Assembly: GCA_027064085.1 (NCBI GenBank)
Contig: JAMOQH010000100.1
Span: forward strand, 1 to 41,755
Source of the DNA: a bacterium
Lineage (GTDB): Bacteria > UBP6 > JAFGXH01
Direction of reading: 5' to 3'
DNA: 41,755 bases
Shown one piece after another: positions 24,775 to 34,600 of this stretch; position 1 is the first letter of the stretch; every line of letters begins with the position of its first letter. Below the pieces are notes generated by a model, which was not told the origin of the DNA, made no database searches, and saw only the letters and a program-made list of their open reading frames with translations. The translations under genes were made by a program, and so were the position numbers.

Positions 24775-26916
24775 ATGAAATATTTTTTTTTATTATTTAT
24801 ATCAATAATAGTGTTCTTAGCTTGTAACACTCCAACTTATAAATTAACTTGTAAAATTGATAGAGATTGTGATTTAGGACAAACATGTAATGTCGTTACA
24901 AATACTTGTATTCAAAACAGAATAGAATGTAAAGGAAATGAAGATTGCCCTGTTGGTAAATCGTGTGATTTAGATAAAAATAAATGTGTTGTTCCTACGA
25001 GTTGTACAACAGATGAATCATGTTATAATTTGTTTCCAGATGAATGGAATAAAGATACTAAACCTGCAAAATGTAATAGTGCAAAAGCATGTGTTCTTGA
25101 TGCATGTGTAAATAATGTTGATTGTATTGCAGGTAAGGTTTGTCAAGGAGGCGCTTGTGTTACTCCTATTTCGTGTGATTTAGTTGGAGCTATAAAAATA
25201 ATAACTCCAGCTATTGTTTTAAAAGAGGGAAAAGAAGATTTTTTAAAAGCTCAAGTTTTTAATAAAAATGGTTTAGCCGTTGTAGTTGAAGATGGAAAAA
25301 TCACTTGGGAAAGTAGTGATACCGAAATCGTTTCAGTTGATGCTAGTGGTAAAATTAAAGGTGGAACAAAATCAGGAATAGCTCAAATTACTGCTCATCA
25401 TAACGATTGTAGTCAGGTATCAGCACCTTTGGAAATAGAAAATTTTGCCAATCTAGAAGATGGTAAACTTAGAGTAATTTTAAGAGATTTATATACGGGT
25501 AAACCTGTAAATAATGGACAAGTTATTATAAATAAACAAGCTCCTATAATAACTGACTCTAAAGGTTGGATAGAAACGGATAACACTGAAACTAAAAATA
25601 ATATACTAGTAAAATCAGATGCTTATCAATATTTATCTATTTTGGATACATCTTCAAAAGATATAATTTTATATTTAACTCCTTTTGTACCTCAAGATAA
25701 AGCTGGTGGATATCAGGGTAAATTTAATTTTGATAATGTTAAAAATTTAGGAGACTTAAAAATTGGTATTGCTGGAGCATCTTTACCATCAAGTTTATTA
25801 GATATCTCATTTGATTTCTTATTAAGTGAATCCTACATGAAAGACATAGATGCAGGAGGTATTTCTGGTACTTATGCTGTTCCTTCTAATATTGTAATGA
25901 TATTGGGTGATGATATTGTTCAAGAAAACTATAGAGTTACTACTCCTAAGGGTAATATCGCTTTTTGGGGATTAGGAAGTAAAATGAGTATGAGTGATTT
26001 TTTAGTAATAATTCAATCTGTTATGGGTAGTGAGGGATTAAATATGGGAGATTTAATAAGAGAATTAGCTCCATATTTTAAAACATTTTATCATGCTCTT
26101 AAAACAGAAAATCAAACAAGTTTATGTAGTAAAATAATTGATACAACCGATAGTAATGGAAATGGTCTTACTGATGATTTAATTCCTGCTTATAATAACT
26201 CGTCATGTTTTCCGGAATTTAACTTAAAGCTAGAAAAGAAACTTTCTCTTGCGTCAACTATTAAAACCCCTAAACTGATAAAATTGGATAATGAATTTAC
26301 TGATACAGCAATTGCAATACTTGGATATAATGTAGATGGAAATGGTTTTATTCCCGCAGGGCTTACTATTGGAGCTGACAAAAAAGATAAAAATGATACT
26401 CCAGATCAAGTTGTTAATGATACAATATTAAATTATTCTCCTCAATATAATGGAATGGAAGGCTCCACGACATCTCTTGTTCTTTTAGCAATGAAGCTTG
26501 AAAGTGATAAAGAAGAAACAAAAGCAGATGAAGAAGCTCCTAAAAAGATAAGGTTATCAGGTTTACTCAGAAATTATGAGAATGGTGTTCCTTCTGTAAT
26601 GGATCTTAGCCAAGTAAATTTTTTAAAAACAACAGATGATGCAATTTTTAATAGTCCAAATATAAATTTTACAGCGATTAGTGATGCAAATATTTATAGG
26701 TTAAAAATTAAGTCTGTAACGGGGAAAATATTAATTCTTTATAGTTCTAAAACAAATTTTAATGTTCCTATAATTCCTGATTTCGGAGAAATTGAGTTTA
26801 TATTGATTCAAGCTGTTAAAGCCTCTAAATCTATTAATGAAATTGTTTTATTTAATGATGCAAATTTAAATAAGTTTACTGATTTTGTAACAGCATTTTC
26901 TGTGTTTGAGTTATAA
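24775..26916 (+). CDS. Cys-rich, Ig-like surface lipoprotein
   Basis: A 713-residue predicted lipoprotein: lipobox FLAC, lipidated Cys17. Residues about 26-135 are four Cys-rich repeats of the type CxxDxDCxxGxxCxxxxxxC, a pattern frequent in myxobacterial surface lipoproteins. Next is a BIG2/Ig-like domain (about 150-225: ITWESSDTEIVSVDASGKI). A carboxypeptidase-regulatory-like beta-sandwich follows (about 230-310: LRVILRDLYTGKPVNNGQV). A further unrecognised region of about 400 residues contains a Ca-loop-like DSNGNGLTDD near residue 457. No enzyme motif is seen; it probably faces the cell surface and binds a polymer or partner. The stop joins the next gene as TAATG. Confidence 0.82.
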   Translation: MKYFFLLFISIIVFLACNTPTYKLTCKIDRDCDLGQTCNVVTNTCIQNRIECKGNEDCPVGKSCDLDKNKCVVPTSCTTDESCYNLFPDEWNKDTKPAKCNSAKACVLDACVNNVDCIAGKVCQGGACVTPISCDLVGAIKIITPAIVLKEGKEDFLKAQVFNKNGLAVVVEDGKITWESSDTEIVSVDASGKIKGGTKSGIAQITAHHNDCSQVSAPLEIENFANLEDGKLRVILRDLYTGKPVNNGQVIINKQAPIITDSKGWIETDNTETKNNILVKSDAYQYLSILDTSSKDIILYLTPFVPQDKAGGYQGKFNFDNVKNLGDLKIGIAGASLPSSLLDISFDFLLSESYMKDIDAGGISGTYAVPSNIVMILGDDIVQENYRVTTPKGNIAFWGLGSKMSMSDFLVIIQSVMGSEGLNMGDLIRELAPYFKTFYHALKTENQTSLCSKIIDTTDSNGNGLTDDLIPAYNNSSCFPEFNLKLEKKLSLASTIKTPKLIKLDNEFTDTAIAILGYNVDGNGFIPAGLTIGADKKDKNDTPDQVVNDTILNYSPQYNGMEGSTTSLVLLAMKLESDKEETKADEEAPKKIRLSGLLRNYENGVPSVMDLSQVNFLKTTDDAIFNSPNINFTAISDANIYRLKIKSVTGKILILYSSKTNFNVPIIPDFGEIEFILIQAVKASKSINEIVLFNDANLNKFTDFVTAFSVFEL

Positions 26917-29240
26917 TGATACTAATATATTTAATAATTTCTTTATTATCTCCTATTGATAATAACCAAGTGGAGTTAAATAAAGTTAAATTACTAGAAG
27001 ATAATTTTTTTCAGAATGAAAAAAACACTAAAAACAAAAAAAATAACAAAAAACTAGGCTGTAAACTAGCAATAGAATATCAAAATATTAATGAATTTAA
27101 AAAATCTAGCAAGTATTTAAAGTATTGTAAAAAATTAGGTTATAAATACAAAGAATTATATACTTTTTTAGATGTTAGGAAAAGGTTTTATCTAAATGAA
27201 AAGGGAGTAGTATATAAAATAAATTATTTTTTAAAAAAATATGAAAATTCTAGTTTTACAGATGAAATTAGAAAACTTAAATTAAGATATTATTTTAAAA
27301 ATGAAAGATATAAGGCATCATACTATGGTTATTTGAAATATAAAAAAGAAAATCCTCCGTCACATGAAGAATCAATATTTATTAATTATATTATTAGGTA
27401 TTCATATTTAAAAATTGCTAAAAAAAATGATAAATTTATTGCACTTCTAGATGTATTACAAGACAAACAGTTTTATTTAAAAGAAGATATTGAGAAGATA
27501 AAAAAACAAATAAATGGATTTTCTTTAGACGCCATAAAAAAGTTAATAACTACATATAAAAAAGAAAAAAAATATTATAAAATATCAAAATTACTATATT
27601 TAACAAGAATTTATGCTCCTAACTTATTTGATTATATTGCTAATGATAAAAACATAAAAAATCTTTTAAATACAAAACAAACAAATTTAAATTATCAAAT
27701 AAATATTTACCATTTTAATAAAAAAAATTGGGATTTTAATAAAAGAGAGAAATTTTTGGATAATTTGTTAAAACAGGCGGTAAAAGAACAGGAAAAAAAG
27801 GACATTTTATATCAAAAATTACTTTTATACAAAAAATATAAAAAAATAAAAAAAAGAATAGAAACTTATAAAAAAATGTTAGAATTAAAGCAAACGAGAC
27901 GAAAACAATCATATTATTATCTTAAAATAGGTGTTTATTCTCTTGAATTAGGGAATGAAAAAGAAGGAATAAAATATCTAAATTTATTAATAAATAAGTT
28001 TAATAGATGGTACAAGGAATACCCCTCTGCATTGTTTGTTTTGTTTAATTTGTATAGGGAAAAATACCTTTATAGTGTTAAAAGTAAAAAAGGAAAATCG
28101 TCAATATTGGTTATATTGCAAAACATTGAAAAAAAGATGGAAAAAACATATTTAAAACAAATTTTATATTATTATAAAATAAAGGATAACAGAGCAACAA
28201 AGAAAGAAAGAGAAAAAATTAAAAAGTTTTTTAAGTTAAGACCATATAATTTTTATTCAATAATGCTAGATAAAAGAATTGTTAATAAAAAAGACAGTTG
28301 GAAAAAATGGGAAGACTTAGTGAAATATCAAAAAATACCTGATTTTTCTAAAAAAATAGAAAAAAAATCTTCTAAAAAGTATTCAATTTATAAAATAAAA
28401 AAGATATTTAAAAAATATGATAAATTATTTACAGAAATAAATTTAATAAGGAATTTACAATATATTGAAGAAGAGAATCTTCAAGAAAAATTAATGATAA
28501 AATTTTATAATAAACTATATAAATTAAACAAAATAAAAAACAAAAAAAACATAGATAAAGATAAAAAACCTTTAGTAGAGGCTTTAAAAGAGATAAAAAA
28601 GAATTACTATTACCACTTTTTAAATTATTTTATAGCTATTAATAATATTCAATATGCTTATTTACTAATGCATAGGCATTTTGGGTATTTAAAAAACGAT
28701 GATTTTTATAAATTTTATTATTCTCCTATTCCATACCCAAAAATTATTGATGAAGAAGCTAAATTTTTTAATATTAACCCGTTAATTATAATATCAATAA
28801 TGGAAACGGAATCAATCTTTAATTCAAATGCTTATTCTTCTGCTGGGGCAATAGGTTTAATGCAAATTATGCCTGCAACAGGAAGAGCAATCGCTAAAAA
28901 ATTAAAAATTAAGAATTATGATTTATATTTACCTCAATTTAATATAAAATTTGGAGCTTATTATTTATCGGAACTGTTAAAAAGATTTCATTATCAGTTA
29001 CCATTTGCTGCTGCATCTTATAATGGTGGTCCTCATAACATGAAAAGGTGGTTACAAAGTAATAAAAATAAAAAATTAAAACTTGATGAAATGATAGAAA
29101 AAATAGGCTTTAGGGAAAGCCGAAATTATGCTAAAAAAATAATAAGATTATTTTCAAGTTATAGAAAATTATATTTTAATCAAGAAACAATTATTCCAAT
29201 TAATGTTAATTTTGACGATGAAAAGAAAATCAATTTTTAA
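26916..29240 (+). CDS. slt: Second lytic murein transglycosylase, large
   Basis: A 774-residue predicted periplasmic enzyme cleaving peptidoglycan glycan strands. The first 15 residues are hydrophobic but short and lack a clear cleavage site. About 610 residues of Lys-rich helical repeats follow. The C-terminal SLT domain has METESIF (catalytic Glu about 632), SSAGAIGLMQIMPATGRAIA, NIKFGAYYLSELL, ASYNGGP and FRESRNYAKKI, a complete set. The N-terminal superhelix shares composition, not obvious sequence, with the transglycosylase at 5970. The ATG overlaps the lipoprotein stop (TAATG), implying translational coupling and perhaps a physical partnership at the envelope. Confidence 0.87.
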   Translation: MILIYLIISLLSPIDNNQVELNKVKLLEDNFFQNEKNTKNKKNNKKLGCKLAIEYQNINEFKKSSKYLKYCKKLGYKYKELYTFLDVRKRFYLNEKGVVYKINYFLKKYENSSFTDEIRKLKLRYYFKNERYKASYYGYLKYKKENPPSHEESIFINYIIRYSYLKIAKKNDKFIALLDVLQDKQFYLKEDIEKIKKQINGFSLDAIKKLITTYKKEKKYYKISKLLYLTRIYAPNLFDYIANDKNIKNLLNTKQTNLNYQINIYHFNKKNWDFNKREKFLDNLLKQAVKEQEKKDILYQKLLLYKKYKKIKKRIETYKKMLELKQTRRKQSYYYLKIGVYSLELGNEKEGIKYLNLLINKFNRWYKEYPSALFVLFNLYREKYLYSVKSKKGKSSILVILQNIEKKMEKTYLKQILYYYKIKDNRATKKEREKIKKFFKLRPYNFYSIMLDKRIVNKKDSWKKWEDLVKYQKIPDFSKKIEKKSSKKYSIYKIKKIFKKYDKLFTEINLIRNLQYIEEENLQEKLMIKFYNKLYKLNKIKNKKNIDKDKKPLVEALKEIKKNYYYHFLNYFIAINNIQYAYLLMHRHFGYLKNDDFYKFYYSPIPYPKIIDEEAKFFNINPLIIISIMETESIFNSNAYSSAGAIGLMQIMPATGRAIAKKLKIKNYDLYLPQFNIKFGAYYLSELLKRFHYQLPFAAASYNGGPHNMKRWLQSNKNKKLKLDEMIEKIGFRESRNYAKKIIRLFSSYRKLYFNQETIIPINVNFDDEKKINF

Positions 29241-29350
29241 AGCCTTTTTCTGGTGTATAAGCTTGACTAATTTTACATAAAGTTATTCTTATGAAGATGT
29301 GAACAATATGTGAATAATGGGTATTTCTTGATGTTTTCTGTTTCAACTAA

Positions 29351-29391
29351 TTGACATATTAATGTGATTTATATCATATTAATGGTATAGG
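29351..29391 (+). promoter_or_regulatory. Promoter region of the hao-like module with FNR/CRP-type dyad
   Basis: A 26-bp dyad has arms ATTAATGTGAT (29358-29368) and ATCATATTAAT (29373-29383) around a 4-bp spacer, 10 of 11 pairs matching. Its core TGAT-N4-ATCA fits the Crp/Fnr superfamily. A consensus TTGACA (29351-29356) abuts it, with a poor -10 (CATATT at 29375 or TATAGG at 29386). Confidence 0.6.
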
Positions 29392-29412
29392 AATTGTTTA
29401 TTAGAGGTTGTG

Positions 29413-29997
29413 ATGTCTGAAAATAATAAGACTACTGAAAATGATGGAAATATTAAAAGCTCAAAATTTAGAAAAATTTTAAAATTAGCTCTTATTGTTT
29501 CTATCGGTATTTTAATAGGAATGTTATTATCTCTTTTTACTGCTCATATGGCTGAAGAAACCTCTGATGAAAAATTTTGTGGGAGTTGTCACTCTATGGA
29601 GCCTATGGTTAAGGCATTTAGAGATGATATACATGGTGGCAATAACAGAGTAGGATTTAGAGCAACTTGTACAGATTGTCACTTACCTCATGATGGCATT
29701 ACAAACTATATGTTTCAAAAATCTTTAACTGGAATGCATGATATTTGGGTTGAGACATTTGGAGATACTAAAAATATAGATTGGGAAGCTAAAAGAAATC
29801 ATAGAAAGCATTTTGTATATGATTCAGGATGTTTAAAATGTCATAAAAACTTAAAAGATGCTACTGCAAGTAATCAAAAGGCATTTATTGCGCATAAAGC
29901 ATATTTTATGAAGAAAACCGAATTAGATTTAAATTGTGTTTCATGCCATGAAAATGTTGGACATAAAAATCTTAGCAAATATTTAAAAAGAAAATAA
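29413..29997 (+). CDS. Tetraheme NapC/NirT/NrfH-type cytochrome c
   Basis: Membrane-anchored quinol dehydrogenase that passes electrons from menaquinol to a periplasmic partner. One N-terminal helix (about residues 18-42) precedes four CxxCH heme sites: CGSCH (Cys56), CTDCH, CLKCH and CVSCH. Length 194 and four hemes match NrfH and short NapC proteins. The start is the ATG at 29413, 5 bases after AGAGG; the GTG before it is too close to the site. The gene is 24 bases upstream of an octaheme HAO-like gene, the arrangement of the Campylobacterota haoC/haoA pair, so it most likely supplies that enzyme. No nrfA or nap gene is visible here. Confidence 0.9.
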   Translation: MSENNKTTENDGNIKSSKFRKILKLALIVSIGILIGMLLSLFTAHMAEETSDEKFCGSCHSMEPMVKAFRDDIHGGNNRVGFRATCTDCHLPHDGITNYMFQKSLTGMHDIWVETFGDTKNIDWEAKRNHRKHFVYDSGCLKCHKNLKDATASNQKAFIAHKAYFMKKTELDLNCVSCHENVGHKNLSKYLKRK

Positions 29998-30021
29998 TTA
30001 CACATACTTTAAGGAGGGTTT

Positions 30022-31404
30022 ATGCGTGTTTTTAAGATGGTATCAGTGCTTTTAGTACTGACTTTAGCTATTGCATGGATGGTTAGTAATTCATCACCTG
30101 TATCAGTAGCTCAAGACAAAAAAGATGTTAAAACAACTAGTGATAGTAATATTACTAATTTGAAAGTTAGTCATGGATTAACAAAAACAGCTAAAAATTG
30201 TGTGGAATGCCATGCAAAAATTCAACCAGGTATAGTTAATGATTGGAAAAATAGTCGTCATGCTCATTCTGGTGTTTCTTGTATAGATTGCCATCAACAA
30301 CCAAAAGATTCTCCTATGGCAGCCCAAAACTGTGAAGGTGTCAAAGGTACTGATATTTATGTGAGTATTATGGTTACTCCTAAAACATGTGCAAAATGTC
30401 ATCCAGGTGAAGTAAAAGAATTTAATGAAAGTGGTCATTATAGAGCAAGAATTCAATATGATTTAGCAACAAGTAAACATGCTAAAGGTAAAACTGAGGG
30501 ATTAAATAAATTATATAATTATCATGAAACTCAAGGCAATGAAGCTCTTAAAAGAGCAAGTTTAAATGTTGGTTGTATGCAATGCCATGGTTCTATTATC
30601 AAACTTGATGCAAATAAAAGACCTACTTCTGACACATGGCCTAATGCTGGAATAGGAACTGTTTGGCCTGACGGTTCTGTTGGTAATTGTGTAACTTGTC
30701 ATACTCGTCATAAATTTGATATTGCAGAAGCAAGAAAACCAGAAGCATGTGCATCATGTCACTTAGGTCCTGATCATCCAGATATTGAAATTTATGAAAG
30801 CAGTAAACATGGTCAAATTTATAAAGCAGAACATGATACATGGAAATTTGATGATGCTCCTGGAGCATGGGAACCTGGTTCATATAGAGCTCCTACTTGT
30901 GCAACTTGCCACATGTCTGGAATTGGTGACTTGCAACCTACTCATAATGTTTCAAGAAGATTACACTGGAATTTATGGGCAAAAGTATCTAAAGTTAGAA
31001 ATAGTCCAGATCCGCTAAGTATGTGGACAGGAGAAGGTAATCAAGGCCGTAAAGAAATGAAAAAAGTGTGTTCTAATTGTCATTCAAGCCTTCATACTAA
31101 TAGTTTCTTTAAAAATGGTGATGATGCTGTAAAACTTTATAATGATTCGTATTTTGCTCCAGCTGAAAAGATGAGAAAAGAATTAAAAGCAAAAGGTTTA
31201 TTAAAAGCAAATCCTTGGGCTGATGAATTCCAAAAAGTATATTATCACTTATGGCATCATGAAGGAAGAAGAGCAAGACAAGGTTCTTTAATGGGTGGAC
31301 CTGATTATGCTCACTGGCATGGTTTCTTTGAATTAATGCAAGATATGTATAAATTAAAAGATATTTATAAAGCTCGTATGAAAAATGGTAAAATAGAAGA
31401 ATAA
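30022..31404 (+). CDS. haoA: Octaheme hydroxylamine oxidoreductase-like cytochrome c
   Basis: Secreted (signal peptide MRVFKMVSVLLVLTLAIAWMV) multiheme enzyme of 460 residues. Eight CxxCH sites were counted: CVECH (Cys60), CIDCH, CAKCH, CMQCH, CVTCH, CASCH, CATCH and CSNCH (Cys350). The block WHHEGRRARQGSLMGGPDYAHWHGF after the last heme is characteristic of the HAO family and separates it from other octaheme reductases. Classical HAO oxidises hydroxylamine and needs a heme-linked Tyr. Forms paired with a NapC-type protein are thought to work reductively on nitrite or hydroxylamine. Tyr429 in PDYAHWHG is the residue to align to decide this. A very strong AAGGAGGG site precedes the ATG. A strong terminator follows, so the operon is two genes. 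Confidence 0.87.
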   Translation: MRVFKMVSVLLVLTLAIAWMVSNSSPVSVAQDKKDVKTTSDSNITNLKVSHGLTKTAKNCVECHAKIQPGIVNDWKNSRHAHSGVSCIDCHQQPKDSPMAAQNCEGVKGTDIYVSIMVTPKTCAKCHPGEVKEFNESGHYRARIQYDLATSKHAKGKTEGLNKLYNYHETQGNEALKRASLNVGCMQCHGSIIKLDANKRPTSDTWPNAGIGTVWPDGSVGNCVTCHTRHKFDIAEARKPEACASCHLGPDHPDIEIYESSKHGQIYKAEHDTWKFDDAPGAWEPGSYRAPTCATCHMSGIGDLQPTHNVSRRLHWNLWAKVSKVRNSPDPLSMWTGEGNQGRKEMKKVCSNCHSSLHTNSFFKNGDDAVKLYNDSYFAPAEKMRKELKAKGLLKANPWADEFQKVYYHLWHHEGRRARQGSLMGGPDYAHWHGFFELMQDMYKLKDIYKARMKNGKIEE

Positions 31405-31467
31405 AATATTAATCTTGAATCTCACAGAATAAAAAATCCTAAAATTTGTTAATCATTTATTATTTAG

Positions 31468-31512
31468 ACTTCCATAGCCTTTACTATTGAAAAGTCTATG
31501 GAAGTGATTTTT
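31468..31512 (+). terminator. Intrinsic terminator of the hao-like operon
   Basis: ACTTCCATAG (31468-31477) pairs exactly with CTATGGAAGT (31496-31505), extended inside by CTTT/AAAG. A short U-run (31508-31512) follows. Confidence 0.75.
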
Positions 31513-31543
31513 AAGCCAAAGTCTTAAAAATGAAGAGAATATT

Positions 31544-31582
31544 AATACAATTCTTGTATTAAATAAGGTTTTTATATATACT
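31544..31582 (+). promoter_or_regulatory. Promoter of the transglutaminase pair with overlapping dyad
   Basis: TTGTAT (31554), 17 bp, TATACT (31577-31582). The -35 is one arm of a perfect dyad AATACAA-N3-TTGTATT (31544-31560), a possible operator. Confidence 0.55.
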
Positions 31583-31612
31583 CCGTTTGTAGAGTTTTAT
31601 TAAGAGGTTAAT

Positions 31613-34600
31613 GTGAAAATAGTAATTGTTAGTTTGCTTTTATTTTTTACAGGTAGTTTGTTTAGCTATAATAATTATCTGGAATTTCAGAAAAATAATT
31701 ATATTAAAAATATTAAGAATGCTCCAAATGATATTACAATTCTTTATGATATTATGGAATTATGGGATATTAATGATTATTTTGATGATAATCCTTTCAA
31801 AAAAACAATAAAAAATATAAAAACTAAAAATAGGATACTTGATGCATATCTTGATATTTACAGAAACAGAGTTAATAATAAAGAAATTGGTTATATAAAT
31901 AATTATTATATTATTGGGCCATTTGATAATCAAGGTGAGTCAGGTTTTACTAAAAGTTATTTACCTGAAACTGAGTTTTCTAAAAAGAAGGTGTATAAAG
32001 GTAAAAATCAAGAAGTGAAATGGAAAACTGTTAAAAATTATGAAAAATCTTTTATTAGTTTTAAAAACTTTCTAAATCCTAAAGTTGATTCTCTTGGATA
32101 TGCATTATTTTTTGTAAAAATTAATAAATCAGGAAGGTATCAAATAAGATTTTCAACAAATAATCAGTATGAGTTATTTTTAGATAAAAAATCCATATTA
32201 AAATCTGAAAATAATGATTATTTATATTATGATAAAAATATTCTTGATGTATTTCTAAAAAGAGGTATTCATACTATTTTAGTTAAATTAGATAATAGAT
32301 ATGGTAGCTGGGGTATTTATTTAAGGGTATTGGATAAATTTGGAAAATTTAATAAAAAAAATATAGAGTTTATTTTGGCAAATAAATACCCTAAAAAGTA
32401 TCCTAAAAGCAAAATATTATCAAAAAACAGTAATTTAATTAAACAATTGGAGAAAATAAAAAATAAAAATTATAAATACTACATAAAAAGAGCAATTATA
32501 GAAAAGAATTTTACTCCTTATGATAAAAAATCCAAACCATATCCTTACGAGAAATATTTAAAAAAAGCTATTGAATTAGCAAAAAATGATGCAGAAAAAG
32601 GAGAAGCCTATTATTATGCCTATTATTATAACTCAAGTAAAATAGATGTTATTGATTATTTAAATAAAGCTGTTGAATATAATTATTTTCCTGCAATTTT
32701 AAATAAAATAAAAAGAGATATTACGATTAATAGGCTATATGAAGTAAAAAGCTTAATAAAAAAAGCCGAAAAAATTGATAAATATAATTATGAATTATTA
32801 TTTTTAATCAATAGCTATTATCAAGTTTTAGGGGTGAATTACTTAAATAGAATTATTAAAAAATATCAAAAAAGTAAAAGAATATCTAAGTATTTTGAGT
32901 TTAAAATAGATAAATTAAAATTTTCATCAATAAAAACACTGATAAATATATACAAAAATAATCAAAAAAGTCATTTTTTTAGTATTCAAGATACAAAAGA
33001 CTTGCTTTCTTATTATTTAGAAAGTTTAAATTTAAAAAAATATGAAGAATTATTAAATAAAAAATTAAAAAAAGATTACCTTAGTTTTGATTATAATTCA
33101 TTAAAGATAACATATTTATTCTCAAAACAAGAATATAATGAATTACTTGATTTGTTTAATAAAAGAAAAGAATTACTTGATGATAGCCCTAAGTTAGTTA
33201 AAATAATTGCAAAAACTTATCAATTGCTAGGTGATAGTAAAAATAGTATTAAATATTATAATAAATATTTAATGTTAACTCCTAGTGATACTAAAATTAA
33301 AGAATATTTAGCATTTATAAATACTAATAAAAAGGAACTTTGGGCTAAAAAATATATTGAAAAATTAGAAAAGTTTGATGTGAAATATAGTGATTATAAA
33401 TCTAAAAATAAGCCATTAGAAAAATTATACGAGCATATAATAGTAAAAGTAAACAATGATTTTTCTTTTAATATGTATAGAAAAGCGGCTATTGCTATAA
33501 ATAATTCAGAATCAGTTAAAAGATTTAAATTTTTACCTATGTATTATTTGCCAAATAACGAAAGAGTTACTAATTCTTATGTTAGAATAATTAAAAAATC
33601 GGGTGAAATAGAAGAAATCACAGATTATAGAGATAGGTATTATCGTTCTAAATCTAATGGAGCTTTTACAAATTATTCTGTTAGGGGTTATTATTTACCA
33701 AATTTAGAAAAAGGTGATATAATAGAGTATTCTTATTATTTAAAAAATAATAATATTTATGAAGACCCTTTTTATGCTGCTGTTTATAATTTAAATTCAT
33801 TTATGCCTGTAAAAAGAGCAACATTTACTTTTTTAACAGATAATAAAAAATTAAATTTTAATTTATCTCCTAAAACAAAAACAAATAATCAGTACTTTTT
33901 TGAATTTAAAGATTTAAGAGAAGTTAAAAGAGAACCATCTTCTACAGGATATTCTTCAAACTATAATTTCTTATCAGTATCTTCATTATCTTCATGGCAA
34001 GAACTTATAAATTGGTATAAGGGTTTGTTATATAAACAAGACATCTTATCTCAAAGTGTTAAAGATGAATTACACAAAGGAGTGGATAGTCTTAAAACTT
34101 TAGAAGATAAAATTAAATGGGTACATCATTATTTGTTTGAACATACTCATTATGTTGGTATAGAACTAGGTTTAAATGCCTATAAACCTTATTCTGCAAC
34201 AGAAGTACTTGAAAGAAAATATGGAGATTGTAAAGATAAAGCAAATTTATTTAATGCTTTATTGAAAGAAGTGGGCATAAAATCTGAAATAGTTTTATTA
34301 AGAACTAACACTTTAGGGCAAATTAATACACAAATTCCTGTTAATCCTAAATACTTTAATCATGCGATTTCATATATTCCTAAATTAAATATATTTGTTG
34401 ATTTAACAGCAGAAAAAAATGGATTATTTGATTTACCTTTTACTGACCAAGAAGCAACTGGAATTATTATTAAAGATAATGAACAACTTATACAATTACC
34501 TTCTTTAGAATCAAAAGAGATTATAAATTTAACAGCTACTAAAAATAAAAATAATTTAGAGGCAAAAATTATTTTCATATTTAAAGATTCACTAGCGTCA

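Noticed and set aside
29236-29252. AAAGCCTTTTT after the second transglycosylase, also after aspS (about 19592)
   Set aside because: It occurs twice right after stop codons but forms no stem; too short to call a terminator family.
30178-30883. Minus-strand frames across the cytochrome gene
   Set aside because: They are shadows of the CxxCH-rich coding strand.
31611-31616. ATG at 31611 as start of the transglutaminase gene
   Set aside because: The next codon is TGA; the GTG at 31613 gives the long frame and has correct spacing to AAGAGG.
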